A stretch of DNA of 64,000 bases from Marinobacter sp. ANT_B65 (GTDB lineage: Bacteria > Pseudomonadota > Gammaproteobacteria > Pseudomonadales > Oleiphilaceae), in NCBI RefSeq assembly GCF_002407605.1, contig NZ_NXGV01000001.1:804895-868894 (forward strand). Reading direction: 5' to 3'. The notes under the pieces were generated by a model. That model ran no database searches. It was not told the origin of the DNA and saw only the letters and a list, made by a program, of their open reading frames with translations. Positions 29,043 to 39,156 of the stretch are shown one piece after another. How positions within the stretch are numbered: position 1 is the stretch's first letter; every line of letters begins with the position of its first letter. Both the position numbers and the translations under genes were made by a program.

Positions 29043-30059
29043 TCAGTCCTCGCGACTCTCCAGATACCGCTCCAGCTGCTCCCGCAACGCCTTGGGCAAA
29101 CGTGTAATCGTAAGTGCATCCTTATCCCGGTCGTAATACACAGCCTGATTTACCAGATCTGAAGAAAAGGAAACGCTCATGCCACCACCAGAGCCGGCAA
29201 TACGTACCAGCTTCTTCACCTTCCGGTGATCCGGATGCAGGACACCGCTCTCCGGCAGTTCAGCCGACTTGCTTGCAAACTCCCGGAAGCGCTCTGGCTG
29301 ATCCTCGTCCAGATAGCCAGACAAGGCCTCAATGGCAACCGGCTCGCCCAGAGCATGCTGTTCCTTACAGAATTCGTATGCCCGCGTACGAACTTCTCCC
29401 GCTTTTTCCGGTTCTGAAGACTTCGCAAATGCTTCCACCGCATCCAGGAAGGTCAGGGTTTCTTTCTCCACATCTACCTGGTTGGTAAAACCACACAGGC
29501 GGATAAACAGTTCGCCGGGCTCGCCAGTACCGCGGGCATGAACCAGAGTAAGGTAGTTCTCGGCTGCGTTGTCTCCCAACCAGTCATCCAGCTCAACCCG
29601 CATGGCAAGGTTCAGGCGTGACGTGCTCAGCACATCCGTTGTGTCCAAAGCCTGGTTGCCATCAAAGCGCAGAGCACCATCGCTTTCGAGAATCATTACA
29701 TAAACAACATCCGAGTCCGCAAGCGCTTCATGAACAACCATAAGCTGTCCCTGAAACTCCTCCTGAGATCCAGTCAGCAATTCCTGCCATTGCCCGAACA
29801 ACCGGTCAGTGAACGATGCAAAACTCTGTTTCTCCTCAAGGTAATCCTTCAGCCAGCCAGCAAACGGGCTTTCACCAATATCATCCGAAAATCGCCCATA
29901 TTTTTTACCTGGCTTGCTGTTAAACAGCCGCTTCATCTGTTTGTGCAGGGCCTCGTAATCGCCACCCGGTTCCTGCAGCGATTCACCACTTTGGAGGCGA
30001 GCAGGCTGCCCCGGCTGATATTGACTGGAAAAAGCAGTGCGCAGGTGTTTGATGGCCAT
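29043..30059 (-). CDS. yejK: Nucleoid-associated protein YejK/NdpA
   Basis: Cytosolic nucleoid-associated protein of the NdpA/YejK family, reported to interact with topoisomerases and DNA. 338 residues (335 in E. coli), with the conserved KKYGRFSDDIGESPFAGWLK region, SRLNLAMRVELDDWL and FIRLCGFTNQVDVEKET. The start follows CAGGAAA. A leftward terminator of the cysDN operon sits just upstream at 30087-30116. Confidence 0.9.
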   Translation of the reverse strand: MAIKHLRTAFSSQYQPGQPARLQSGESLQEPGGDYEALHKQMKRLFNSKPGKKYGRFSDDIGESPFAGWLKDYLEEKQSFASFTDRLFGQWQELLTGSQEEFQGQLMVVHEALADSDVVYVMILESDGALRFDGNQALDTTDVLSTSRLNLAMRVELDDWLGDNAAENYLTLVHARGTGEPGELFIRLCGFTNQVDVEKETLTFLDAVEAFAKSSEPEKAGEVRTRAYEFCKEQHALGEPVAIEALSGYLDEDQPERFREFASKSAELPESGVLHPDHRKVKKLVRIAGSGGGMSVSFSSDLVNQAVYYDRDKDALTITRLPKALREQLERYLESRED

Positions 30060-30086
30060 AAACAGAAATTTCCTGAATTAATAAGC

Positions 30087-30116
30087 AAAAAAGCCCCGAA
30101 GGAAACCTTCAGGGCC
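30087..30116 (-). terminator. Rho-independent terminator of the cysDN transcript
   Basis: On the minus strand, GGGC-C/T-GAAGG stem parts (30093-30102 with 30106-30115, one mismatch) with an AAA/TTT loop, followed by T6. A second hairpin with 9-bp arms (30183-30191 / 30208-30216) lies closer to the cysN stop but has no T tract. Confidence 0.75.
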
Positions 30117-30248
30117 ACAGATTTTGCCACGTACAACGATTACATTCACGACTAAAAGGGAGAATTACTGCATAGCCTGATAGCCGTGGGGCAGAAAAGA
30201 CTCCCCGCCCCACGGCCTCCATCTAAACAGCCATGCCTGGTTCCCGGA

Positions 30249-31907
30249 TTAAATTCTCTTATCGCGAACCAGTTCCTGCACCAGAGCAGCAGCAATATCG
30301 GATACCTCCTCCGTGTTATCAGCCGATACGGAAACGCTGGCCACATCAGTGCCGAGATTCACTGCAATCGCAATCAATCCATGAGCTGTCAGCAATTGGG
30401 CAGTACGACGGCGGTCGTCAGCGTTACCCGCATTGTCTTCGCTCAGGACCACTGCAGTCTTGCCCTGGTCAAAAAGTGCACGCTCCACCGCCAGTGCAAG
30501 GGCTGGAGCTTGCTTGCCGCAGCAGCCAATAATCGTCGGCTGCTGCGCCAGTCTGCGCTCGCGTTCTTCCGGAGCAACGGGTTCAAGGGTTGCTGCAGTA
30601 TCTGCCAGGCTGTGGATCATACCGGCACCAACGGTTACGTTGGTCAGCCGATCAATCACGATAAAGCTGCCCGTGGCGTGGTTGCGCTGGTAGGCGTCAA
30701 ATGCAATTGGCTGGCTCAGTGTAAGGTCACACAAACCGATTTCATTTACTTGCAGCAGGTCTGGGTTAGCGTTCTGCTCCAGAGTGTTTACGTCTGTCTG
30801 ATAGTGGATTTTCCGAACTGTGCCCGATGTGAAGGTGGGGCCCAGTTTTATGTCATACAGCCGCCCGGTTTGCAGAGACGCATCAGCCATCCACACGATG
30901 TTGGCCTTGAAGCGGTTGCCCACTTCCGGCTCGTCTTCGGGCGTTACCAGCATATCGCCACGGCTGATGTCGATCTCGTCTGCCAGCGTCAGGGTTACTG
31001 CCTGGTCGATATAAGCTTCGTCCAGGTTGCCGTCAAACGTGACGATCTCTTTTACAGTACTGGTGCGCCGGGAGGGCAGGGCCATAACCTTGTCACCCGG
31101 ACGAATCAAGCCAGAAGCGATGGTGCCGCAGAAACCACGGAAGTTCAGGTTTGGGCGGTTTACGTACTGAACCGGGAACCGGAAGTGTTCCAGATTCTTG
31201 TCTCTGCCCACTTCTACCGTTTCGAGTATCTCCATCAGCGGCAGGCCGTTAAACCACGGCATGTTCTTGCTGCGGTTGACCACGTTGTCACCTTCCAGTG
31301 CCGAGATCGGCACAAACCGGATGTCGTTCAACCCGAGTTTTGCGGCGAAGGCCAGGTACTCTTCCCTGATTTCGTTGAAGCGGTCTTCGCTGAAATCCAC
31401 CAGGTCCATCTTGTTCACGGCTACTACGATGTGCCGGATGCCAAGCAGGGAAGCAATGTATGAATGTCGACGTGTCTGGGTAAGCACCCCGCGGCGTGCG
31501 TCGATCATCAGAATTGCAACCTGCGCGGTGGACGCACCAGTGGCCATGTTGCGGGTGTACTGCTCGTGCCCCGGGGTGTCGGCGATGATGAATTTGCGCT
31601 TGTCTGTGGAGAAATAGCGGTAAGCGACATCAATGGTAATGCCTTGTTCCCGCTCTGCCTGAAGGCCATCAACCAGCAAGGCCAGATCCAGTTTTTCGCC
31701 GGTAGTGCCCATTTTTGCACTGTCGGTTTTCAGGGTGGCCATGTGATCTTCGTAGATCATTTTTGTGTCATGCAGCAGGCGGCCGATCAGAGTGCTTTTG
31801 CCGTCGTCGACGCTGCCGCAGGTGAGTAAGCGCAGCAGCTCTTTGTTCTCGTGCTGTTTGAGATAGGCCTGGATGTCGTCGGCGATGAGATCAGATTGGT
31901 GTGACAT
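30249..31907 (-). CDS. cysN: Sulfate adenylyltransferase subunit 1 (CysN) with degenerate APS-kinase-like tail
   Basis: GTPase subunit of ATP sulfurylase, which activates sulfate to APS with CysD. GTP motifs: [32 protein letters not shown] and NKMDLVD. At 552 residues it is longer than plain CysN (475 in E. coli) and shorter than CysNC fusions (about 630). Residues about 456-552 look like a worn APS kinase: where CysC has GLSGSGKS this reads GCCGKQAP, while [16 protein letters not shown] and [11 protein letters not shown] still follow the kinase pattern. PAPS synthesis must come from another enzyme, or APS is reduced directly. One base separates it from cysD. Confidence 0.94.
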   Translation of the reverse strand: MSHQSDLIADDIQAYLKQHENKELLRLLTCGSVDDGKSTLIGRLLHDTKMIYEDHMATLKTDSAKMGTTGEKLDLALLVDGLQAEREQGITIDVAYRYFSTDKRKFIIADTPGHEQYTRNMATGASTAQVAILMIDARRGVLTQTRRHSYIASLLGIRHIVVAVNKMDLVDFSEDRFNEIREEYLAFAAKLGLNDIRFVPISALEGDNVVNRSKNMPWFNGLPLMEILETVEVGRDKNLEHFRFPVQYVNRPNLNFRGFCGTIASGLIRPGDKVMALPSRRTSTVKEIVTFDGNLDEAYIDQAVTLTLADEIDISRGDMLVTPEDEPEVGNRFKANIVWMADASLQTGRLYDIKLGPTFTSGTVRKIHYQTDVNTLEQNANPDLLQVNEIGLCDLTLSQPIAFDAYQRNHATGSFIVIDRLTNVTVGAGMIHSLADTAATLEPVAPEERERRLAQQPTIIGCCGKQAPALALAVERALFDQGKTAVVLSEDNAGNADDRRRTAQLLTAHGLIAIAVNLGTDVASVSVSADNTEEVSDIAAALVQELVRDKRI

Positions 31908-31908
31908 A

Positions 31909-32817
31909 TCAGAAGTACCCTTCCCGCTTTTTCTGTTCCATGGAGCCAGCAGAGTCGTGATCGATCACGCGGCCCTGGCGTTCTGAGCTGGTTGCCAGCA
32001 ACATTTCCTGAATGATCTCTGGCAGAGTGTCCGCTTCAGATTCAATAGCTCCGGTCAGCGGGTAACATCCCAGGGTACGGAAACGGATGGATTTCATCAT
32101 CGGCTTTTCACCCTCTTTCAGAGGCATGCGATCGTCATCCACCATGATGAGTGAGCCGTCCCGCTCTACCACCGGACGCACTGCAGAGTAATAAAGCGGA
32201 ACGATTTCAATATTTTCAAGGTAGATATACTGCCAGATGTCCAGCTCAGTCCAGTTTGAGAGAGGGAAAACCCGAATACTCTCGCCTTTGTTTACCTTGC
32301 CGTTATAGGTGTTCCAGAGTTCCGGGCGCTGGTTTTTGGGATCCCAGCGGTGGTATTCGTCGCGGAAAGAGTAAACGCGCTCTTTGGCCCGGGATTTTTC
32401 TTCATCCCGGCGGGCACCACCGAAGGCCGCATCAAACCCGTGTTTATCCAGGGCTTGTTTGAGTGCCTGGGTTTTCATGATGTCTGTATGTTTTGCGCTG
32501 CCGTGGGAAAACGGGCCGATACCCTGTTCCACGCCGTCCTGATTAATGTGCACAATCAGATCCAGACCGTATTCCTTTATCTTGCGCTCCCGGAAATCGA
32601 TCATGTCCCGGAATTTCCAGGTGGTATCCACGTGCATCAGAGGAAAAGGCAGTGTGCCTGGGTAGAAAGCCTTGCGGGCCAGGTGCAGCATGACGGCGGA
32701 ATCTTTGCCGATGGAGTAGAGCATTACCGGGTTATCAAACTCGGCAGCCACTTCGCGAATGATGTGGATGCTTTCCGCTTCCAGTTGCTTCAGATGCGTG
32801 AGGTTGTATGTGGTCAT
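31909..32817 (-). CDS. cysD: Sulfate adenylyltransferase subunit 2
   Basis: Catalytic PP-loop subunit of ATP sulfurylase, forming APS from ATP and sulfate. The 302-residue protein has the PP-loop [13 protein letters not shown] and the conserved [28 protein letters not shown] and [15 protein letters not shown]. It is the promoter-proximal gene of cysDN. A strong extended -10 and an inverted repeat suitable for CysB lie upstream. Confidence 0.97.
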   Translation of the reverse strand: MTTYNLTHLKQLEAESIHIIREVAAEFDNPVMLYSIGKDSAVMLHLARKAFYPGTLPFPLMHVDTTWKFRDMIDFRERKIKEYGLDLIVHINQDGVEQGIGPFSHGSAKHTDIMKTQALKQALDKHGFDAAFGGARRDEEKSRAKERVYSFRDEYHRWDPKNQRPELWNTYNGKVNKGESIRVFPLSNWTELDIWQYIYLENIEIVPLYYSAVRPVVERDGSLIMVDDDRMPLKEGEKPMMKSIRFRTLGCYPLTGAIESEADTLPEIIQEMLLATSSERQGRVIDHDSAGSMEQKKREGYF

Positions 32818-32866
32818 GATAATCCGTGCCGCAGCGGGTCTTGATGGCGTGCAAATTTGAACGGCA

Positions 32867-32925
32867 ATTATATCAGATGCAATACAGCTATAAGAAGTCT
32901 TGTGGTTAGAGTTTTGAGTTATAGC
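32867..32925 (-). promoter_or_regulatory. cysD promoter with possible CysB site
   Basis: On the minus strand TGATATAAT (extended -10, TATAAT at 32867-32872) with no good -35. GCTATAA (32887-32893) and its inverted copy TTATAGC (32919-32925) lie at and upstream of the -35 position, the usual place for a LysR-type activator. CysB is the expected regulator of cysDN; the assignment is inference. Confidence 0.5.
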
Positions 32926-32984
32926 AATATAGCGCTCAAAGGGCGCGGCCAGAAGTGAGGTTGGGCCTGTTATACCAGCGGGTT

Positions 32985-33395
32985 TCAGGCGAAGTTGCGC
33001 GTATCGGCCAGAAGTTTGCGCACATACAGGTCTACGTAATCGAACCCGTTACCTTCAAAGTTCGCAAACTGTATGCCTAGCTGAAACTCGTCTCTTGCCA
33101 TTCTTCGCAGGTGAATGATGTTCCCGTTGGCTAAAATCGATACTGGCTGGGCTGCGACGACCGGTACAGAGAACCTGGCCTTTACGGTAAGCCAGTTTCC
33201 CGGTGCGGGGGCTTTCAGGTCGGGTATTAGCTGGCCTGCCGTCGCCTGATTGCAGCGAACCATCACGCCTGTCCGGGAAAGGTTTGAAATTTTGCAGGTG
33301 AGTTGGCCGCCATCTGGCATCTCAATGGTGATGTCGCTCTCGATATCCACACGTTGCTGGTTGCGCAGGTTTGGTTTAATTGTGGCTGTTTTCAT
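32985..33395 (-). CDS. PilZ-domain protein
   Basis: A 136-residue single PilZ domain, a c-di-GMP receptor fold. The two binding motifs are present: RNQQR (RxxxR) near the N-terminus and NLSRTG ([D/N]xSxxG) about 30 residues later. That supports c-di-GMP binding. There is no output domain, so it probably acts through a partner. I chose ATG 33395 with AAGAG upstream; a GTG two codons earlier is possible. It is a single gene between cysD and rimO with no clue to its target. Confidence 0.85.
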   Translation of the reverse strand: MKTATIKPNLRNQQRVDIESDITIEMPDGGQLTCKISNLSRTGVMVRCNQATAGQLIPDLKAPAPGNWLTVKARFSVPVVAAQPVSILANGNIIHLRRMARDEFQLGIQFANFEGNGFDYVDLYVRKLLADTRNFA

Positions 33396-33742
33396 GGGCA
33401 CTCTTAATAAGCTCTGTGTAAGTAGTCATTCTTCATAAGCGCCCGTTACAGTTTTTTTATGGTCCCGGTTGCGCATGTTCAGGCGTAAAAAATGTTTCAG
33501 AACAAGGTGTAACCGCCAAAAAGTGTAGTTGTTTGTTTTCTGATCAGCAACTTTTGTGTCGTACATTGTTGCGGATTTATTATATTTTTCTGAACAAGGC
33601 TTCACAATTTCGGATCAAGGCGGAAACATTCAGGTGCCGGGGTGCTCCGGCTTTTGCTGCAGAAAGGGGGTCGACTGGTGTAAAATTCTGCCTCCATTCA
33701 TTCGGTTGCTCCCGCCGGGCGCCAGGAATCCTGAAAGGTTAT
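33396..33742. other. Gene-free stretch upstream of rimO
   Basis: No protein-coding gene is supported here. It holds a plausible rightward promoter (TTGTGT 33554-33559, 18 bases, TATTAT 33578-33583), which gives rimO a leader of about 150 bases. The 13-base sequence TTTC(A/T)GAACAAGG occurs twice as a direct repeat (33495-33507 and 33587-33599), the second just after the predicted -10. The PilZ gene promoter should also be here on the other strand. Confidence 0.45.
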
Positions 33743-35086
33743 ATGACAGAAAAGACCGAGAACACAGTGGCTGGCAACGGCAAAGTTGGTTTCATCAGTC
33801 TGGGCTGCCCCAAAGCTCTGGTTGATTCCGAGCGCATTCTGACCCAGTTGCGGCTGGATGGTTACGATGTTGTTCCTACATACAATGATGCAGATATTGT
33901 TGTGGTGAACACCTGTGGCTTCATTGATGCGGCGAAGCAGGAATCCCTGGATGCCATAGGCGAAGCGATTAACGAAAATGGCAAAGTGATCGTCACCGGT
34001 TGCATGGGTGTAGAAGCTGACAAAATCCGGGAAACCCATCCTGGCGTATTGGCTGTTTCCGGCCCTCACGCCTATGAAGAAGTGGTTGGTGCCGTACATC
34101 AGTTTGTTCCGCAAACCCGCGAGCACGATCCGTTTACAGACCTGGTTCCGCCGCAGGGCATCAAATTGACGCCCCGGCATTACGCTTATCTCAAGATTTC
34201 TGAAGGCTGCAATCATCGTTGCACCTTCTGTATTATCCCCTCCATGCGTGGCGATCTGGTAAGCCGGCCTATTGGCGACGTTATGGACGAAGCCCAGCGT
34301 CTGGTTGATGCCGGAGTCAAAGAGTTACTGGTTATCTCGCAGGACACCTCGGCCTACGGTGTAGATACCAAATATCGCACCGGGTTCTGGCAGGGGCGCC
34401 CCCTGAAAACCAAAATGCAGTCACTTTGCGAAGCGCTGGGCGAGATGGGCGTCTGGGTACGTCTGCATTATGTGTATCCATACCCCCACGTGGACGACAT
34501 TATTCCGCTGATGGCAGAAGGTAAAATTCTGCCATATCTGGACATTCCGTTTCAGCACGCCAGCCCGAAAGTGCTGAAAGCCATGAAGCGCCCGGCCCAC
34601 GACAGCAAAACACTGGACCGTATTCGCAAGTGGCGGGATATCTGTCCGGAGCTGACCATACGTTCCACATTCATTGTGGGCTTTCCGGGTGAAACCGAAG
34701 AAGACTTCCAGTATCTGCTGGACTGGCTGGATGAGGCTCAGTTGGATCGGGTGGGTGCCTTTACCTACAGTGCGGTTGAGGGTGCCAAGGCCAATGAGAT
34801 TGAAGGCGCCGTGCCGGAGGAAGTCAAAGAAGAACGTCTCGCCCGGTTTATGGAGAAACAAGCCCATATCTCAGCCGCTCGTTTGCAGGCAAAAATTGGC
34901 ACAACGATTGATGTGTTGATTGACGAAGTGGACGAGGAGGGGGCCATTGGTCGCTCCAAGGCTGATGCGCCAGAAATCGATGGTATGGTATATCTGAACG
35001 ATGTCACGGGTCTTGAGCCAGGGCAGATGGTGCAGGCCGTGGTGGAGCATGCGGACGAGCATGACCTCTGGGCCCGTCTGGCCTGA
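33743..35086 (+). CDS. rimO: Ribosomal protein S12 methylthiotransferase
   Basis: Radical-SAM methylthiotransferase that modifies Asp89 of ribosomal protein S12. The 447-residue protein has [29 protein letters not shown] and [11 protein letters not shown] (cysteines of the MTTase domain), [15 protein letters not shown] for the SAM cluster, and a C-terminal TRAM domain. The ATG at 33743 follows AAAGG; the frame is open 70 codons upstream but that part does not resemble RimO. A paralogue of MiaB, encoded at 26.5 kb. Confidence 0.96.
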   Translation: MTEKTENTVAGNGKVGFISLGCPKALVDSERILTQLRLDGYDVVPTYNDADIVVVNTCGFIDAAKQESLDAIGEAINENGKVIVTGCMGVEADKIRETHPGVLAVSGPHAYEEVVGAVHQFVPQTREHDPFTDLVPPQGIKLTPRHYAYLKISEGCNHRCTFCIIPSMRGDLVSRPIGDVMDEAQRLVDAGVKELLVISQDTSAYGVDTKYRTGFWQGRPLKTKMQSLCEALGEMGVWVRLHYVYPYPHVDDIIPLMAEGKILPYLDIPFQHASPKVLKAMKRPAHDSKTLDRIRKWRDICPELTIRSTFIVGFPGETEEDFQYLLDWLDEAQLDRVGAFTYSAVEGAKANEIEGAVPEEVKEERLARFMEKQAHISAARLQAKIGTTIDVLIDEVDEEGAIGRSKADAPEIDGMVYLNDVTGLEPGQMVQAVVEHADEHDLWARLA

Positions 35087-35113
35087 GTCTTGCCCTGATA
35101 CTGGCTCTGAAGG

Positions 35114-35152
35114 AAAAAAGGATCGCCCCCGGTAACCGGTGGCGATCCTTTC
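35114..35152. terminator. Bidirectional terminator between rimO and carbonic anhydrase
   Basis: A6, then AAGGATCGCC / GGCGATCCTT (10-bp stem) around a CCGGTAACCGG loop that can pair further. The A6 makes it strong for the minus-strand pyc-can transcript; the T run on the right is shorter. Confidence 0.85.
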
Positions 35153-35165
35153 TGTTTCTGGGCAA

Positions 35166-35831
35166 TCAGTCCTTGTTGATACGTTGGATCACTTCGGCGT
35201 AGAAGTCGTCGAACTGCTGGAACTCCAGGCTGTCCTGGCCGCAGCAGCGGATTTCTCCGGATTCAATGTCGTAGATCCAGCCGTGGATCTGGATTTTCCG
35301 GGTGGCCAGCTTGGCGGCCACTACCGGGTGGGTGCGCAGGTGCTGCACCTGCTGCAGTACATTTTCCTCGATGGCCTCATCCATGTGCTGGTGGTCCAGA
35401 CAGACGCCGGTGGCTATGTCGTGCCGTTCCCGTACGATTTCCATGGCTGAGCGGCAGTGCCCCAGCCACTCCCGGACATGGGGCAGGCCATCCAGGGCTG
35501 ACATATCCAGGGCACCTTTGATGGCGCCGCAGTCCGTGTGTCCGCAGATAATGATATGGCGCACCTTCAGCACCGCAACCGCATACTCGATGGAAGCGGT
35601 CATGCCGCCGGTATCATTGCTATGTGGCGGTATGATGTTGCCCGCATTACGGCAGATGAACAGATCTCCGGGGTGGGAGCCGGTCACCAGGTTCGGATCT
35701 ATCCGTGAGTCCGAGCAGGTGACAAACAGCACATCCGGATTCTGGCTGTCGGCCAGTGACCGGAACAGATCCTTGCGGCTGGGGTAGATGTCGCTGCGGA
35801 ATTTCAGTACACCCTGAACAATATGATCCAT
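35166..35831 (-). CDS. can: Beta-class carbonic anhydrase
   Basis: Interconverts CO2 and bicarbonate in the cytosol. The 221-residue protein has the zinc ligands Cys39 and Asp41 (CSDSRID) and His98 and Cys101 (GHTDCGAIKG), plus the usual GDLFICRNAGN. It starts 11 bases after pycB, so it is almost certainly in the same operon as pyruvate carboxylase, an enzyme that consumes bicarbonate. The transcript ends at the terminator at 35114-35152. Confidence 0.95.
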   Translation of the reverse strand: MDHIVQGVLKFRSDIYPSRKDLFRSLADSQNPDVLFVTCSDSRIDPNLVTGSHPGDLFICRNAGNIIPPHSNDTGGMTASIEYAVAVLKVRHIIICGHTDCGAIKGALDMSALDGLPHVREWLGHCRSAMEIVRERHDIATGVCLDHQHMDEAIEENVLQQVQHLRTHPVVAAKLATRKIQIHGWIYDIESGEIRCCGQDSLEFQQFDDFYAEVIQRINKD

Positions 35832-35842
35832 GTCCGCTCCCG

Positions 35843-37651
35843 TTATTCGCTGATTTCGATCAGGACTTCACCGGGAGTCACCCGGTCGCCCTTGGCCACA
35901 TACACGGCGCGCACGGTGCCGGTAATGCTGGTGTGTACTTCCGTTTCCATTTTCATGGCCTCGGTGATCATGACAGCCTGACCGGCAGCGACTTCGTCGC
36001 CCTCGCTGACCAGCACGTCCACCACAGAACCGGGCATGGCCGGTGTGATATGTCCGGGCTCGGTGGCCCGCTTGCGGCCGCTGCTGCCTTCGGTGATAAA
36101 TTCGTTCAGGGGTTCAAACACCACTTCTTCAGGCATGCCGTCCAGTGACAGGTACAGCTTGCGTTTTCCTGCACCGGCGTCTCCCGCTCCGGTGACCGCC
36201 ACTTCGTAGGTTTCCCCGTGCACATCAATGCGGAATTCGCTGGCTACAGCGGTGGTCATCTGGCCCTTGCGACCCTGGTCTGGCGGCAGCAGGGGTTCCG
36301 GTGTCAGGGTGCCGTCCTGGCGTTGCTGCAGGAATTCCCGGCCCAGATCCGGGAACATGGCGTAGGTGAGGACGTCTTCCTCATTTTGCGCGAGGCTGCC
36401 GATTTCCTCCCGGAGCCGGTTCAGTTCCGGCTCCAGCTGATCCGCCGGACGACCTTCGTCGACGGTTTCGCTGCCAATGGCCTGCCTCCGAACTTCGCTG
36501 TTAACCTCCGCTGGTGGTTTGCCATAGCCCCCCTGAAGGTAGCGTTTCACCTCATTGGTGATGGTTTTGTACCTTTGCCCGGCCAGGACGTTATAGACCG
36601 CCTGAGTGCCCACGATCTGGGATGTGGGCGTTACCAGGGGCGGGAAGCCCAGGTCTTCGCGAACCCGGGGAATTTCCTCGAACACTTCCCGGATGCGGTC
36701 CAGGGCGTTCTGTTCCCTGAGCTGGTTGGCCAGGTTGGACATCATGCCGCCGGGCACCTGGTTGATCTGTACCGAGACATCTTCCCGGGTAAATTCGCTT
36801 TCGAACTGGTGGTATTTTTTCCGGACTTCCCGGAAATAGTCGGCAATCTCGGCCAGCAGATTCAGGTCCAGCCCGGTGTCATTGCCGGTGCCCCTGAGGG
36901 CGGCCACCAGGGATTCGGTGGCGGGGTGGCTGGTGCCGGAGGCAAAGGAGGAAATGGCGGTATCTATGCGGTCGGCTCCGGCTTCTATGGCCTTGAGCTG
37001 ACACATGGGGGCCAGGCCGGAAGTGGAATGGCTGTGTACCACCAGCGGCAGGTCCACGGCGGATTTGATGGCCTGCACCAGTTCAAAGGTGGCATAGGGT
37101 GTGAGCAGGCCGGCCATGTCCTTGATGGCAATGGAATCTGCCCCCATGGCCTGCAGGTCCCGGGCCTGGCGTACAAACAGCTCCGGAGTATGTACCGGGC
37201 TGGTGGTGTAGCAGATGGTCCCCTGGGCGTGCTTGCCGGCCTTTTTTACCGCGTTCATGGCGGTTTCGAGATTGCGCAGGTCGTTGAGGGCGTCAAACAC
37301 CCGGAATACATCAATGCCATTGTCGGCTGCCTTCTGGACGAAGGCTTCCACCACATCATCGGCATAGTGCCGGTAGCCCAACAGGTTCTGGCCCCGCAGC
37401 AGCATCTGCAGCCGGGTGTTGGGCAGTGCCTTGCGCAGCTGGCGCAACCGGTCCCAGGGATCCTCCTTGAGGAAGCGCACGCAGGCGTCAAAGGTGGCGC
37501 CGCCCCAGACTTCCAGGGACCAGTAGCCCACCTGATCCAGCTTGTCGCAGATGGGCAGCATGTCTTCGGTACGCATGCGGGTGGCGATCAGGGACTGATG
37601 GGCATCCCGCAGGATGACATCGGTAACTTCGATTTTCTTGGTGGTGTTCAT
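35843..37651 (-). CDS. pycB: Pyruvate carboxylase subunit B (carboxyltransferase plus biotin carrier)
   Basis: Carboxyltransferase and biotinyl subunit; with PycA it makes oxaloacetate from pyruvate and bicarbonate. The N-terminal HMGL-like domain shows VILRDAHQSLIATRMR and the metal-site region VVHSHSTSG. A conserved PYC_OADA domain follows, then a C-terminal biotinyl domain with the lysine at about 567 in EAMKMET. Databases often call this oadA, but there are no membrane beta or gamma decarboxylase genes nearby, so pyruvate carboxylase is the better name. 602 residues, 15 bases after pycA. Confidence 0.93.
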   Translation of the reverse strand: MNTTKKIEVTDVILRDAHQSLIATRMRTEDMLPICDKLDQVGYWSLEVWGGATFDACVRFLKEDPWDRLRQLRKALPNTRLQMLLRGQNLLGYRHYADDVVEAFVQKAADNGIDVFRVFDALNDLRNLETAMNAVKKAGKHAQGTICYTTSPVHTPELFVRQARDLQAMGADSIAIKDMAGLLTPYATFELVQAIKSAVDLPLVVHSHSTSGLAPMCQLKAIEAGADRIDTAISSFASGTSHPATESLVAALRGTGNDTGLDLNLLAEIADYFREVRKKYHQFESEFTREDVSVQINQVPGGMMSNLANQLREQNALDRIREVFEEIPRVREDLGFPPLVTPTSQIVGTQAVYNVLAGQRYKTITNEVKRYLQGGYGKPPAEVNSEVRRQAIGSETVDEGRPADQLEPELNRLREEIGSLAQNEEDVLTYAMFPDLGREFLQQRQDGTLTPEPLLPPDQGRKGQMTTAVASEFRIDVHGETYEVAVTGAGDAGAGKRKLYLSLDGMPEEVVFEPLNEFITEGSSGRKRATEPGHITPAMPGSVVDVLVSEGDEVAAGQAVMITEAMKMETEVHTSITGTVRAVYVAKGDRVTPGEVLIEISE

Positions 37652-37666
37652 GGGTGTTCCTCCTGC

Positions 37667-39082
37667 TTACCAGCCGGCATGGGCGGCTATGGTGGCGGCA
37701 ATGGCCAGGGCGATCTCGCTGGGATGGCGCTTGGTTGAATAGTTCAGCAGTTCCGGATGGGAGGGCACGAAGCTGGTATCGAACTTGCCGCGGATAAAGT
37801 CCGGATGTTCCAGTATCTGCTGGTAATAACTGGCGGTGGTGCGGATGCCGTGCAGGCGCATGTCATCCAGGGCTCTCCGGCTGCGGGCAATGACTTCTTC
37901 CCAGGTCAGGGCCCAGACCACCAGTTTCAGGCACATGGAATCGTAGTAGGGGGGGATTTCGTAGCCGGTGTAGATGGCGGTATCCACCCGCACCCCGGGG
38001 CCGCCGGGGGCATAGTAATGAGTAATGCGTCCGAAACTGGGCAGAAAGTCGTTTTTCGGATCTTCCGCGTTGATGCGGAACTGCAGGGCATAGCCCCGGA
38101 ACTGTATGTCTTCCTGGCGGTAGCTCAGGGGCAGGCCGGAGGCAATGCGCAGCTGTTCCCGGACAATGTCCACGCCGGTGATGGCTTCGGTGATGGTGTG
38201 TTCCACCTGTACCCGGGTGTTCATTTCCATAAAGTAGACTTCGTTGCCGGACAGCAGGAATTCCACGGTACCGGCATTCTCATAGCCAACCGCCTTTGCT
38301 GCCCGCACCGCCAGGTCGCCAATGTACTGGCGCTGTTCCGGAGTCAGTTGCGGGCTGGGGGCAATCTCGATCAGCTTCTGGTTGCGACGCTGTATGGAGC
38401 AGTCGCGCTCGAATAGATGGATGGCGTTGCCCTGGCTGTCTGCCAGTATCTGTACCTCGATGTGCCGAGGGTTCACGATGCACTTCTCCATAAATACTTC
38501 GGCCGAGCCGAAGGCTTTGGTAGCCTCGGAAATCACTCGTGGGTACTGGGCCTTCAGTTCTTGAGGTGTGTCACAGCGACGGATGCCGCGGCCTCCACCT
38601 CCGGATGTTGCCTTGACCATTACCGGATAGCCGATATCGTTTGCCAGCTTAAGGGCATCTTCAAGGCTGTCCAGATTGCCGTCGGAACCGGGAGTGACAG
38701 GGATGCCGGCTGTGCGCATGCTATTGCGGGCCTGGGTTTTGTCGCCCATTCCGTGGATTACGCTGGATTTCGGGCCGATAAAGGTTACGCCTTTCTGTTC
38801 ACACAGACGGGCGAAGCTGGCGTTTTCCGATAAGAAACCGTAGCCGGGGTGAATGGCGTCGCAGCCGGTTTCTACAGCCAGGTTCACAATGCGAGCCGGG
38901 TCGAGATAGCCGGCCAAAGGGTCTTCGCCCAGGGAGTAGGATTCGTCAGCCCGCTTGACATGCAGTCCATAGCGATCCGGTTCGGTGTATATGGCCACCG
39001 AGCGTATCCCCATCTCTGCGCAGGCCCGCACGATGCGGACGGCAATTTCGCCGCGGTTGGCGATTAACACTTTCTTCAGCAT
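37667..39082 (-). CDS. pycA: Pyruvate carboxylase subunit A (biotin carboxylase)
   Basis: ATP-grasp biotin carboxylase subunit of 471 residues. N-terminal KKVLIANRGEIAVRIVRACA, the ATP-binding glycine-rich loop KATSGGGGRGIR, catalytic MEMNTRVQVEHTITE and the C-terminal FRINAEDP. It differs from AccC of fatty-acid synthesis by its pairing with PycB. SD GAGGAA precedes the ATG. Divergent from a LysR regulator, with a palindrome between them. Confidence 0.94.
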   Translation of the reverse strand: MLKKVLIANRGEIAVRIVRACAEMGIRSVAIYTEPDRYGLHVKRADESYSLGEDPLAGYLDPARIVNLAVETGCDAIHPGYGFLSENASFARLCEQKGVTFIGPKSSVIHGMGDKTQARNSMRTAGIPVTPGSDGNLDSLEDALKLANDIGYPVMVKATSGGGGRGIRRCDTPQELKAQYPRVISEATKAFGSAEVFMEKCIVNPRHIEVQILADSQGNAIHLFERDCSIQRRNQKLIEIAPSPQLTPEQRQYIGDLAVRAAKAVGYENAGTVEFLLSGNEVYFMEMNTRVQVEHTITEAITGVDIVREQLRIASGLPLSYRQEDIQFRGYALQFRINAEDPKNDFLPSFGRITHYYAPGGPGVRVDTAIYTGYEIPPYYDSMCLKLVVWALTWEEVIARSRRALDDMRLHGIRTTASYYQQILEHPDFIRGKFDTSFVPSHPELLNYSTKRHPSEIALAIAATIAAHAGW

Positions 39083-39156
39083 GGGGGATTCCTCGTTTCG
39101 TCGTCCCGAATGAAGGTGTTGAAAAGGTTAGCGGGATAGATCTTTTTCGGAAAATT

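Noticed and set aside
30186..31463. Plus-strand open frame of 425 codons opposite cysN
   Set aside because: Antisense shadow of cysN; no recognisable domain, and it spans the intergenic terminator region.
36218..37738. Long plus-strand open frame (506 codons) opposite pycB
   Set aside because: It mirrors the coding strand of a well-recognised gene, has glycine/histidine-rich composition typical of antisense frames and shows no family motif.
35843..39082. Oxaloacetate decarboxylase (sodium pump) genes
   Set aside because: PycB-like proteins are often labelled OadA, but no OadB or OadG membrane genes are nearby and a biotin carboxylase subunit is adjacent.
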